The notes under the pieces were generated by a model. That model saw only the letters and a program-made list of their open reading frames with translations, ran no database searches and was not told the origin of the DNA. The position numbers were made by a program, and so were the translations under genes. Positions 51,001-58,279 of a DNA stretch of 64,000 nucleotides are shown here, in pieces. Positions within the stretch are counted from its first letter, which is position 1. Each line of letters starts with the position of its first letter. The DNA comes from Prevotella sp. (GTDB lineage: Bacteria; Bacteroidota; Bacteroidia; Bacteroidales; Bacteroidaceae), in NCBI GenBank assembly GCA_017430675.1, contig JAFRMM010000047.1, positions 10,682 to 74,681 of the forward strand, written 5' to 3'.

Positions 51001-51679
51001 TCGAGGCCAGGTAGTCGCCCGTCAGACTTTCCGGCTGTAGGGCTCCGCCGTAGCCATACACCTTCACCTTGTTGATATCCGAAAAGCCGGCCTTGCGGAT
51101 CAGCGCGCTCGTCAACTGATAGAAGCCGCTCTCGGGGATGCGGATCTTCGCCCATGTGCCCTCGCGTAGCACGGAGTGGTCGGCGTAGCGGGTAGATACA
51201 GAACTAGAAGCCCTAGAAAAACCAGGATCTCTAGCAGCCCTAGGATCTCTAGATAACCTAGGAGCACTAGACGACCTGGCAGCCCTCGCCTCTACCTTCA
51301 GCCTGAAACTGACAAGTTTCTGATATTTTCCCTCCCTGAACACTAAGGGCACGAACGACACGTCGAGCACACCCCGCTTCCTGGCCACGCCCACGGTCTG
51401 TGTCACCACCGGCAGTTCCGGCAAGGGCTCACCACTGATCTGCTGATAGCGGCGGATATCCGCCTTGCTCATCTCGATGAACTCGGGATATTCGATGCTG
51501 ACGGTATAGATGGAATCGGCAAAGTCGCCGTGCAGGGTCTTCTGCCAGGTATAGACTGGCAACAATGAGTCGATCCTGACCTGTTGTGCAGTCAGATCAA
51601 CCCACTCCTGCGCCCCCACCTGTTGGCAGAAGAGCAGAAGCACATAACCCATTATGAGTCGAATTGCAACTTTCACCAA
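48095..51679 (-). CDS. porU: Type IX secretion sortase PorU, 1194 aa
   Basis: The gingipain-like (C25) cysteine peptidase that cleaves the C-terminal signal of type IX substrates and attaches them to A-LPS. A signal peptide (to about residue 24, QQVGAQ) and long N-terminal beta-domains precede the catalytic domain (about 440-850). The catalytic His706 is in MNYCGHGAAYALSHE and Cys739 in WVTASCDIMPF. The protein ends with a sorting-domain-like region (DIFDTSGRQLYKRMEKG ... HTGVYIYRIQL). About residues 137-160 form a low-complexity Arg/Ser/Ala insertion (RSSSAPRLSRDPRAARDPGF) encoded by CTAG-rich DNA (51203-51269). The gene follows the FAH gene by 33 bases and touches porV. Confidence 0.95.
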   Translation of the reverse strand: MVKVAIRLIMGYVLLLFCQQVGAQEWVDLTAQQVRIDSLLPVYTWQKTLHGDFADSIYTVSIEYPEFIEMSKADIRRYQQISGEPLPELPVVTQTVGVARKRGVLDVSFVPLVFREGKYQKLVSFRLKVEARAARSSSAPRLSRDPRAARDPGFSRASSSVSTRYADHSVLREGTWAKIRIPESGFYQLTSALIRKAGFSDINKVKVYGYGGALQPESLTGDYLASTDDLQEVPTSLVDGRRIFYGVGPVTWESAETTVRTRNPYSDYGYYFLTESDDEPQTIGIEELAATGYPSAADYHSLYEVDDYSWYHGGRNLFDKTLFTIGTPQTYTLSGNGTTGTLSVALTNDAGFEATVAVNDSVVDTITRRERLDSYTVAEETVWDYELNGLLNAENTVKITQTSGGNLRLDYLSLKYDTPKAMPDLQSANLPVPEFVYGIANQDHHADEPVDMIIIIPTNQQVLSQAERIKAWHEQQDGLRVRIVPADELYNEFSSGTPDATAYRRYLKMLYDRAATDVDIPGYLLLFGDGAWDNRMNSSDWAGYDPDDFLLCYESENSFSHVNCYVSDDFFCLLDDEEQIQQISGNSLTYQGKPDMAVGRFPARTAEEAQVLADKTLDYAANKYAGSWQNVICMMGDDGNENTHMATADKVANLVEDTYPGYDIKKIYWDAYQRTSSSTGYSYPDVTRLIKQQMTSGALMMNYCGHGAAYALSHELVMKLADFQSATSNYLPLWVTASCDIMPFDGQEENIGETAMLNTRGGSVAFFGTTRTVYATYNEQMNLSFTKYVLSPGYTIGEAVRQAKCDLVSEGRDATPNKLQYTLLGDPALRLACPAQSVVIDSINGQPVTSGVSLSAGTVATVRGHVEQNQVLATSFNGVVTATVRDAEETITCKMNDDSEASEPFVYQDRTKTLYQGSDSIGGGIFHFTFAVPKDVSYTEGSGLMTLYAVSNDHQVMLHGEDGSFTLDSGGVIQNDSIGPSIFCYLNSKSFVNGGNVNTTPYFGAELYDDDGINAAGSAVGHDLELVIDGELTRTYNLNSYFTFDFGEYRSGSVGFTIPELSEGPHRLLFRAWDVLNNSSTSELAFNVVKGGDSDISVICTKNPASSSTSFVISHDRSMSQVDATLDIFDTSGRQLYKRMEKGLSSDGTLVLDWDLTVSGGSRLHTGVYIYRIQLSGNGGSASYANKLIILGNN
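51203..51269. repeat. CTAG-rich repeat inside porU
   Basis: Seven CTAG tetramers in 67 bases, in contexts such as CTAGGATCTCTAG and CCTAGGAGCACTAG. CTAG is normally scarce in bacterial DNA. The segment encodes the Arg/Ser/Ala low-complexity part of PorU. A related CCTAGGATT tandem lies 3 kb away at 54342-54398. Confidence 0.85.
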
Positions 51680-51712
51680 TCATATAAACGTGAAAGCCCG
51701 CCGTTTATTGCA

Positions 51713-52360
51713 TCACTTACAGTTAAACTCCAGCACCTTGCGGTCTTCGAGCCAACCTTCAAGATGATCACCGATATGTACGGGACCCACCCCTGCGGGC
51801 GTACCCGTATAGAGCAGGTCACCCGTCTTCAGCGTGAAGAACCGCGAGATATAGGCGATGATCTCATCGACGGTGTAGAGCATGTCCGAGGTACAACCCT
51901 CCTGCACGGTCTGCTGGTTGATATCGAGGCGGAAGTGGAGGCACTGCAGACCAGAATCACCGCATGGCACCCCAGGATCCGTCAGCAACCTCTCTTTTGC
52001 CACCCACTCGCCGATGGCCGCAGAGCCATCGAAGCCTTTGCAGATCGTCCACGGCTGTCCTGCCTCAGAGGCTTTTTTCTGCAGGTCGCGCGCTGTGAAG
52101 TCAATGCCCACCGTCAGGGCATCGTAGTAACGGTGGGCGAAGCGCAGGGGGATATTCTTCCCCAGACGGCAGATGCGCACCACCACCTCCGTCTCGTAGT
52201 CAATGCGTCCCAACTGGTCGGGGACAAAGAAGGGTTTCCCCTGATTGAGCAAGGCCGAATCCGCCTTGGTGAATATCACGGGTTCGTCAGGGCGCTTAAC
52301 AAAATTATGCAACTCACGGTTGTGGGCTGCATAATTCATTCCTATAGCGAAGATTTTCAT
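51713..52360 (-). CDS. Fumarylacetoacetate hydrolase (FAH) family protein, 215 aa
   Basis: A small FAH-fold enzyme of the YcgM-like group (acylpyruvase or oxaloacetate decarboxylase type). The start at 52360 gives MKIFAIGMNYAAHN; the open frame further upstream overlaps tsf. Metal-binding and active-site motifs are DYETEVVVRICRLGKN, VGIDFTARDLQKK and KGFDGSAAIGEWV, with TGTPAGVGPVHIGD near the C-terminus. Start and tsf stop overlap by one base (TAATG), so translation is coupled to tsf. The substrate cannot be told from sequence. Its place between tsf and porU is probably operon structure without functional link. Confidence 0.9.
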   Translation of the reverse strand: MKIFAIGMNYAAHNRELHNFVKRPDEPVIFTKADSALLNQGKPFFVPDQLGRIDYETEVVVRICRLGKNIPLRFAHRYYDALTVGIDFTARDLQKKASEAGQPWTICKGFDGSAAIGEWVAKERLLTDPGVPCGDSGLQCLHFRLDINQQTVQEGCTSDMLYTVDEIIAYISRFFTLKTGDLLYTGTPAGVGPVHIGDHLEGWLEDRKVLEFNCK

Positions 52361-53355
52361 TACTCTGCTACGAGCGTGAAGCGCTTGAAGTCGGCGATCT
52401 TCAGATCCTTGTTCTGGGCGGCGAGCCACTGGCTGACAGTCTGCTTGTCACCGTCACCGAACTGGAACTCCTGATCAACGAGGCAGTTCTCCTTCAGGAA
52501 CTTCTGCACACGACCCTTGGCAATACCCTCGATCATAGGCATCTTCAGTTGGGCCTCACCCTCGGCCTTGCCCTCTTCGATGAGTTTGCGGGCCTCGTCG
52601 GCCTGAGCCTGTGTGAGCCAGCCCTTAGCCATGTTGCTCTCGATGTGATCCTCAGAGTCAACGAGGTTGGGGTTGATGCCGGCCTTCTTCAGTTTGTTAT
52701 CCACATACTTCTGCACCTGCTCGAGTTTAGACTTCTCAACAGCCGTCTTGTACTCCTCGTCGAGGATGCTCTGGGGCATGCTGGCAGAGTCGAGGGCCAC
52801 GGGCTTCATGGCAGCCACCTGCATGGCGAGTTTGTGACCCACCTCAGGAGCGTTCAGAGTGGTCTGAACCATCGTGCACAGGGTGTGCTTGCCCATGTGG
52901 TCATAGACCTCCACGTTCTCACCCTCGAGTACGAGGTAACCGTCGAGTTCCATCTTCTCACCAGTGATACCTGAGCGCTGGGTCACAGCCTCCTGGGCAC
53001 TCTGGCCGTTGATGTCGAGGGCCTTCACTGCCTCCAGGTCCTTGGCCTTGGCAGCGATAGCGGCGTCGAGGATGCTCTGGGTCAGAGCGATGAAGTCGGC
53101 ACCATTGGCCACGAAGTCGGTCTCGCACTTCAGGGCGATCATGGCGGCGAAGCCGTCAACGCTCTTTACGAGTACACAACCATTGGATGTCTCACGGTCG
53201 CTACGCTTGGCAGCGATAGCGAGGCCACGCTCACGGAGGAGTTCCTTGGCCTTGTCGAAGTCGCCCTCGGCCTCAGTGAGAGCCTTCTTCACGTCAGCCA
53301 GACCAGCACCGGTCATAGCGCGAAGTTTCTTGATATCGTCAATTGAAATTGCCAT
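52360..53355 (-). CDS. tsf: Translation elongation factor Ts
   Basis: The nucleotide exchange factor of EF-Tu. The N-terminal UBA-like domain (MAISIDDIKKLRAMTGAGLADVKKALTEAEGD) is diagnostic, followed by AIAAKRSDRETSNGCV and the dimerisation domain with ALKCETDFVANG. At 331 residues it is of the longer bacterial type. It follows rpsB by 43 bases, the conserved rpsB-tsf order, and overlaps the FAH gene by one base. Confidence 0.98.
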   Translation of the reverse strand: MAISIDDIKKLRAMTGAGLADVKKALTEAEGDFDKAKELLRERGLAIAAKRSDRETSNGCVLVKSVDGFAAMIALKCETDFVANGADFIALTQSILDAAIAAKAKDLEAVKALDINGQSAQEAVTQRSGITGEKMELDGYLVLEGENVEVYDHMGKHTLCTMVQTTLNAPEVGHKLAMQVAAMKPVALDSASMPQSILDEEYKTAVEKSKLEQVQKYVDNKLKKAGINPNLVDSEDHIESNMAKGWLTQAQADEARKLIEEGKAEGEAQLKMPMIEGIAKGRVQKFLKENCLVDQEFQFGDGDKQTVSQWLAAQNKDLKIADFKRFTLVAE

Positions 53356-53398
53356 AATATTTTTCTTAATTCTTAACTCTTAATTCTTAACTATAAAA

Positions 53399-54268
53399 TT
53401 ACTCTGCGGCGGGAGCCTCTCCCTCAGCGGGAGCAGCGGCTTCATCGGCCTCGGCTACGGGAGCCTCCTCAGCCTTGGGCTCTGCGTCCTTGCGGGCCTT
53501 GCGGGCAGCACGCTTGGGCTTCGCCTCTTCGGCATCAGCCTCAGCCTGGGCGTCGGCAGCCTTCTCGTCGGCCTTCTCGGCCTTGCGCTCCTCGATACCC
53601 TCGGCGATAGCGGCGCAGCAAGCATTGAGAATGATCTCTACGCTGTCCTTGGCATCGTCGTTGGCGGGGATCACGAAGTCGATATTGTTAGGATCGGAGT
53701 TGGTATCAACGATACCGAACACGGGGATACCCAGACGGTTGGCCTCACGAACGGCAATCTGCTCCTTCAGCACATCCACCACGAAGAGTGCGCTCGGCAG
53801 ACGGGTCAGGTCGGCGATGGAACCGAGGTTCTTCTCCAGTTTGGCACGCTGACGGGTAACCTGCAGCAGTTCGCGCTTGGAAAGGTTTGAATAGGTTCCG
53901 TCCTGCATCAGTCTATCGATGTTCGCCATTTTCTTCACGGCCTTACGGATTGTGGGGAAGTTGGTGAGCATACCACCGGGCCAGCGCTCGATGACGTACG
54001 GCATGTTGATGCTGGCAGCCTTCTCGGCAATCACTTCCTTTGTCTGTTTCTTAGTAGCGACGAACAGGATTTTCTTGCCACTCTTGGCAATCTGCTTCAG
54101 GGCATCGGCAGCCTCGTCGATCTTGGCAGCCGTCTTGTGCAGGTCGATAATATGGATACCGTTACGCTCGGTATAGATGTAGGGAGCCATAGCGGGGTTC
54201 CACTTACGCTTCAGGTGACCGAAATGACAGCCAGCCTGCAGCAACTGATCAAAATTTGTTCTTGACAT
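53399..54268 (-). CDS. rpsB: 30S ribosomal protein S2 with Ala/Glu-rich C-terminal extension
   Basis: Small-subunit protein S2. Residues 1-225 are the conserved body (FDQLLQAGCHFGHLKRKWNP, TKKQTKEVIAEKAA, PYVIERWPGGMLTNF, VDTNSDPNNIDFVIPANDDA). The last 60 residues are a low-complexity Ala/Glu/Lys/Asp tail (KADEKAADAQAEADAEE to the end), longer than in E. coli and frequent in Bacteroidetes. It lies between rpsI and tsf; the spacer to rpsI holds the 10-bp tandem repeat. Confidence 0.98.
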   Translation of the reverse strand: MSRTNFDQLLQAGCHFGHLKRKWNPAMAPYIYTERNGIHIIDLHKTAAKIDEAADALKQIAKSGKKILFVATKKQTKEVIAEKAASINMPYVIERWPGGMLTNFPTIRKAVKKMANIDRLMQDGTYSNLSKRELLQVTRQRAKLEKNLGSIADLTRLPSALFVVDVLKEQIAVREANRLGIPVFGIVDTNSDPNNIDFVIPANDDAKDSVEIILNACCAAIAEGIEERKAEKADEKAADAQAEADAEEAKPKRAARKARKDAEPKAEEAPVAEADEAAAPAEGEAPAAE

Positions 54269-54341
54269 TGTCTTTAATCTTTTAATTGTTTACTTTCTTT
54301 TTAATTCTTTGTCCAGAATCAGCCGGAGGGTAGTCATTTTG

Positions 54342-54398
54342 CCTAGGATTGCCTAGGATTTCCTAGGACTGCCTAGGATTTCCTAGGATTGCTAGGAT
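54342..54398. repeat. 10-bp CCTAGGATT tandem repeat between rpsI and rpsB
   Basis: Units begin at 54342, 54352, 54362, 54372 and 54382, with a shortened one from 54392; consensus CCTAGGATTK. The period of 10 bp equals about one helical turn. It is in the 176-base rpsI-rpsB spacer, outside genes. Confidence 0.92.
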
Positions 54399-54444
54399 GA
54401 ATCCCAACGGTTTAGATACTAAACTGCTCAGTCTCCCAAAGGGA

Positions 54445-54831
54445 TTAACGCTTACTGAACTGGAAGCGACGACGTGCCTTGGGCTGACCCGGCTTCTTAC
54501 GCTCTACCTCACGGCTGTCGCGTGTCAGGAATCCGGCATCCTTCAGTTTCTTCTTGTCCTCTTCGTTGATCTTCACCAAGGCGCGTGCGATGGCAAGGCG
54601 GAGAGCCTGGCTCTGACCAGTGAAACCACCACCGTCGAGGTTGACCTTGATGTCATACTTCTCAGCGACCTCCAGCAGGTTCAGCGGCTGCTTCACCACA
54701 TACTGCAGGATGGCTGACGGGAAATAAGTCTCTAATTCCTTCTTGTTGATCGTGATCTTGCCTGTACCCTCAGAAACATACACGCGGGCTACAGAACTCT
54801 TACGACGACCTATTGCGTTGATTACTTCCAT
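54445..54831 (-). CDS. rpsI: 30S ribosomal protein S9
   Basis: Small-subunit protein S9, 128 residues. It starts MEVINAIGRRKSSVARVYV and has the conserved middle part GGGFTGQSQALRLAIARAL. It ends with the basic KPGQPKARRRFQFSKR tail that reaches the P-site tRNA. It follows rplM by 35 bases, the universal L13-S9 order. Confidence 0.98.
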   Translation of the reverse strand: MEVINAIGRRKSSVARVYVSEGTGKITINKKELETYFPSAILQYVVKQPLNLLEVAEKYDIKVNLDGGGFTGQSQALRLAIARALVKINEEDKKKLKDAGFLTRDSREVERKKPGQPKARRRFQFSKR

Positions 54832-54866
54832 TGTCTCTATAAACTTTAAACTTTAAACTATAAACC

Positions 54867-55328
54867 TTACTTATACTGGTTAATATCAATTGCCTTTGGC
54901 TTCTGTGCCTCGTGCGGATGCTCCGTACCCTCATAGACGTAGAGGTTTTTCAGTAGGCTGCGGCCAAGAGGACCCTTCGGCAGCATGCCCTTCACAGCGT
55001 GGCGGAGCATCTTATCAACACCACCGTTCTTCTTGCGGAGTTCGGCAGGGGTGTTGAAGCGCTGACCACCGGGATAGCCCGTGTAGCGGGTATAGACCTT
55101 GTCGGTCTCTTTCTTACCAGTAAATACCACCTTATCGGCATTGATAAGGATCACGTTGTCACCGCAATCGACATGCGGGGTAAAAGTCGGCTTGTACTTT
55201 CCGCGAAGCAACTTGGCTACCTTGGAGGCGAGACGACCAACAACCTGGTCAGTGGCATCGATGACCACCCACTCCTTCTTTGCTGTCTCCTTGTTCACGG
55301 AAATAGTCTTGTAACTTAAAGTGTTCAT
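54867..55328 (-). CDS. rplM: 50S ribosomal protein L13
   Basis: Large-subunit protein L13, 153 residues. Conserved motifs are WVVIDATDQVVGRLASKVAKLLRG (spread over residues 21-44), YTRYTGYPGGQR and VKGMLPKGPLGRSLLKNLYVY. It is the first gene of a minus-strand series continuing with rpsI, rpsB, tsf and non-ribosomal genes. Its 230-base leader is structured and may be autoregulated. Confidence 0.98.
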   Translation of the reverse strand: MNTLSYKTISVNKETAKKEWVVIDATDQVVGRLASKVAKLLRGKYKPTFTPHVDCGDNVILINADKVVFTGKKETDKVYTRYTGYPGGQRFNTPAELRKKNGGVDKMLRHAVKGMLPKGPLGRSLLKNLYVYEGTEHPHEAQKPKAIDINQYK

Positions 55329-55572
55329 TTCTTTTAAATTTTACTACTAAAAAACAGTTTTACCTCATTATATTTTACGCACACAAACCCACATCCGGGG
55401 TTAGTCTCCCGGCTGCAAGTCTAACGTACGCTTCGGGACAATCCTGTCCCTGGCGGGATTACGCCTTGAAACGCTGATTCACGAACCACTGTGCCCGGCC
55501 AAAGACACCGCTATTCACACAACATTCCACGGGGATTCTAAGTCTCTCCCCAATAATCGGACTGCAAAGGTA
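55329..55572 (-). promoter_or_regulatory. Promoter and long structured leader of rplM
   Basis: TACCTTTG on the minus strand (55572-55565) starts a leader of about 230 bases before rplM with several complementary GC-rich segments, for example CCCGGATGT near the rplM-proximal part and GGGACAGGATTGTCCC at 55450-55435 as a short hairpin. Such a long leader before a ribosomal-protein operon suggests feedback control by L13 or S9. I recall that a leader motif upstream of rplM has been described in Bacteroidia, but cannot confirm that this is it. Confidence 0.6.
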
Positions 55573-55664
55573 CGACTCTTTTTCCTATTACAAGCACACA
55601 AAAGGTCGAAGAGAGCAATATTTATTATTTTTTAACTGTTTTAAGAAAGTTTCCAAGGAAAAGG

Positions 55665-55695
55665 TTGCCCATTACGCAAAAATGTTGTACTTTTG
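55665..55695 (+). promoter_or_regulatory. Promoter of the eight-gene acyl/aminoacyl operon
   Basis: TTGC (55665-55668), 19-bp spacer, TACTTTTG (55688-55695). The transcript would start near 55702 and the first ATG is at 55728. The rest of the 399-base gap upstream is the rplM leader on the other strand. Confidence 0.75.
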
Positions 55696-55727
55696 CAGCC
55701 TAAAATAAATAAGTACGTCATACACGT

Positions 55728-57248
55728 ATGCAGAAAAGTGTAATAGAATACCTTGTGACCACCGCCGCGAAGCATCCTCAGAAGACGGCAGTTCAGGATA
55801 CGACAGGCAGCATCACCTTCACGGAACTTCTCCATTCGGCATTTGTGATCGCTGATGCCGTCAGGGCCAATGGTCTGCGGCGATCGCCCATAGGGGTCTA
55901 TATCCCCAAGGGATGCGCGATGGTACAGGCCTTTGCCGGCATCAACATGAGCGGCAACTTCTATGTACCACTTGACACGAAGTCGCCCGACACGAGGATA
56001 CGTTCCATACTCGACGTGCTGGAGTCGCGCGTCATCATCACCGACAAGGCCCATGAGGCTAACCTGCGGGAGATCTGTGACAAGGAGATCCTGGTGATAG
56101 ACGACGTACTGGCGACAGGATCCAAGGCCGACGCCACCTGTCAGGCCGAGAACTACCTCCAGGATCAGATCGACACCGATCCCGTCTATGCCATCTTCAC
56201 CTCCGGCTCCACGGGCACACCGAAAGGCGTGGTGGTCTCCCACCGCGGCGTGATCGACTATATCGACTGGGCCATCGGCCGCTTCGGCTTTACCGACGAG
56301 GCCGTCATCGGCAACCAGGCGCCCTTCTACTTCGACAACTCCACCCTCGACATCTACCTGATGTATGCCACGGGGGCCACCCTCGACATCATCCCCGAGG
56401 TGCACTTCACCTTCCCCGCACAGTTGGTGGACTACCTGAACGAGCACAGGATCTCGTTCGTGTTCTGGGTGCCCTACGCCCTGATCAACGTGGCCAACTA
56501 CGACGTGCTGCAGAAACAGGAGATGCCCTATCTCAAGGATATCTTCTTCGCCGGGGAGGTGATGCCCAACAAGCACCTGAACTACTGGCGCAGGCATCTG
56601 CCCCACTGTCGGTATGCCAACCTCTACGGGCCGACGGAGATCACCGTCGATTGCACCTATTACGAGGTGGATCGGGAGTTCGGCGACGACGAGCCGCTAC
56701 CCATCGGCAAGGCCTGCCGCAACAGTGGCGTACTGATCCTGAACAGCGAGGGACAGGAGGCTGGCGTAAACGAGGAGGGTGAACTCTGCGTGCGCGGCTC
56801 CTCATTGGCACTCGGCTATTACAACGACTGGGAGAAGACGCGGAAGGCGTTCATCCAGAACCCGTTGAACAAGCATTACCCCGAGACCATCTACTGCACG
56901 GGCGACATCGTCTATCGGAACGAGCGCGGTGAGATCATGTATGTGGGCCGCAAGGACTCACAGATCAAGCACAACGGCTACCGCATCGAACTCGGGGAGA
57001 TCGAGAACGCCATCCTTGCCACGAAGTTGGTGGATAACTGCTGCGCCTCGTACGACTTCACCAACAAGAAGATCGTCCTGTTCTACCAGGCCGCGAAGGA
57101 GATCACCAAGGGTGAGTTCCGCAAGGGACTCACCGACCGCATCCCCCGCTATATGATCCCCACGGACTACCACCGTGAGGAGGCCCTGAGGCAGAACGCC
57201 AGCGGCAAGATCGACAGGTCGTATTACAAGCAGATCACGAATGGATAG
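55728..57248 (+). CDS. Stand-alone amino-acid adenylation enzyme (DltA/NRPS A-domain-like), 506 aa
   Basis: A cytoplasmic ATP-dependent ligase that activates an amino acid or other carboxylic acid and loads it on a carrier protein. Adenylation-domain core motifs are in order: A3 IFTSGSTGTPKGVVVSH (about 161-177), A4/A5 region FFYFDNSTLDIYL-like (QAPFYFDNSTLDIY) and NLYGPTEITVDCTYY (about 303-317), A7 YCTGDIVYRN, A8 GRKDSQIKHNGYRIELGEIE and A10 NASGKIDRSYY at the end with the catalytic Lys. There is no fused carrier domain, so the free carrier proteins encoded downstream are probable partners. D-alanine ligase (DltA) is the closest familiar type, but dltB-like genes are absent. Confidence 0.9.
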   Translation: MQKSVIEYLVTTAAKHPQKTAVQDTTGSITFTELLHSAFVIADAVRANGLRRSPIGVYIPKGCAMVQAFAGINMSGNFYVPLDTKSPDTRIRSILDVLESRVIITDKAHEANLREICDKEILVIDDVLATGSKADATCQAENYLQDQIDTDPVYAIFTSGSTGTPKGVVVSHRGVIDYIDWAIGRFGFTDEAVIGNQAPFYFDNSTLDIYLMYATGATLDIIPEVHFTFPAQLVDYLNEHRISFVFWVPYALINVANYDVLQKQEMPYLKDIFFAGEVMPNKHLNYWRRHLPHCRYANLYGPTEITVDCTYYEVDREFGDDEPLPIGKACRNSGVLILNSEGQEAGVNEEGELCVRGSSLALGYYNDWEKTRKAFIQNPLNKHYPETIYCTGDIVYRNERGEIMYVGRKDSQIKHNGYRIELGEIENAILATKLVDNCCASYDFTNKKIVLFYQAAKEITKGEFRKGLTDRIPRYMIPTDYHREEALRQNASGKIDRSYYKQITNG

Positions 57249-58059
57249 AGTCGTTGCTTACGAACAGGTACAGAACTTCGTCGGGGACATCAGGAATCTG
57301 CGGCAGGGGTTTGTGACGAACTTCTTCTGGGACGAACGGAAGCACCCCTACTGGATGGAGAACCGCAGTCTCTTCTTCCTGAAGGCTGACCACTGCTACC
57401 TCCTGCTCCACCGTAACGGGCAATTCAGCAACCTCTTCTATATCGCCACCGATATGGGAGCCGTGGCAGAGGCCCTGGGACAGACGACGTTGGAGACCGA
57501 CAGCGTGATCGACATCGTCTCCAAGCAAGAGGGACAGGAAGAGACGGAAGTCCTCAGGGGCGCGGGCTTCAGGCCCTACCGGCAACTGTTCCGCATGAGC
57601 CATATCGGACAGTTGGCGGATGACAGTTGGGAAGAGCCAGAGGGTGTGACCTTCGGCGAGGATGCGGACGTACAACAGGTGTATGACACCCTCCAGACGG
57701 GGTTTGACCCGCTCAGTGAGCAACTGCCCTCCATGCAGGAGGTGAGGGACTTTGTCCAGCGCCGCCAACTGCTCGTCGTCAGGGAGGGTGAGTCGCTCTG
57801 CGGCTTCCTGATCTTCGAACTGTCAGGACAGACCTCGTGGTACCTCCGCTACTGGTACACCGTCCCTGAGCACAGGAACCGGAAGGTAGGGGCACGGCTC
57901 CTGAAGGCTGCACTCCTGAAGGGCAAGGACACCCGGCGCCAACAACTCTGGGTGGTCTCGGACAACGAGAATGCCATCAGGCGCTACGAGCACTATGGCT
58001 TCAAAAGAGAACCGATTACCAACCATGTAATGATTAAATACAGACAAGATGAAAGATAA
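57241..58059 (+). CDS. GNAT family acyltransferase with N-terminal extension, 272 aa
   Basis: The C-terminal half (about residues 150-272) is a GNAT fold: LLVVREGESLCGFLIFELSG, then the acyl-CoA-binding region YTVPEHRNRKVGARLLKAAL (motif A, with R-x-x-x-G-A) and WVVSDNENAIRRYEHYGFKR (motif B). The N-terminal 140 residues are an extra domain I do not recognise. The start lies inside the adenylation gene (8-base overlap), and the stop overlaps the start of the carrier-protein gene by 11 bases. It may transfer the activated acyl or aminoacyl group to an amino sugar, or N-acylate the loaded amino acid. Confidence 0.82.
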   Translation: MDRVVAYEQVQNFVGDIRNLRQGFVTNFFWDERKHPYWMENRSLFFLKADHCYLLLHRNGQFSNLFYIATDMGAVAEALGQTTLETDSVIDIVSKQEGQEETEVLRGAGFRPYRQLFRMSHIGQLADDSWEEPEGVTFGEDADVQQVYDTLQTGFDPLSEQLPSMQEVRDFVQRRQLLVVREGESLCGFLIFELSGQTSWYLRYWYTVPEHRNRKVGARLLKAALLKGKDTRRQQLWVVSDNENAIRRYEHYGFKREPITNHVMIKYRQDER

Positions 58060-58279
58060 AATTGTTGAGATCCTGACTGACCTCAGGCCAGAGTTCGACT
58101 TTAGTGAGAACGTGAACTTCATCGAGGAGGGCATGCTCGACTCCTTCGACATGGTATCGCTGGTTGACGAACTGGAGAGTCAGTTCAATATCAAGATCAA
58201 TGGCATAGATGTCATTGCAGATAATTTCTCCTCCCTCGACAAGATCGAGGCCTTACTGAAGAAAAGCGGCGCAGCATGA
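58049..58279 (+). CDS. Acyl carrier protein 1, 76 aa
   Basis: A free-standing carrier protein. The phosphopantetheine attachment site is Ser32 in EEGMLDSFDMVSLVDELE, replacing the DSL of classical ACP by DSF. It is acidic, helical and of normal length. It resembles DltC-like/peptidyl carrier proteins more than fatty-acid ACP, which fits the adenylation gene two places upstream. The gene overlaps its upstream neighbour by 11 bases and its downstream neighbour by 4 (ATGA). Confidence 0.92.
   Translation: MKDKIVEILTDLRPEFDFSENVNFIEEGMLDSFDMVSLVDELESQFNIKINGIDVIADNFSSLDKIEALLKKSGAA

Noticed and set aside
54342..54398. 10-bp tandem repeat as a CRISPR array
   Set aside because: Units are contiguous without spacers and far too short; it is a simple tandem repeat.
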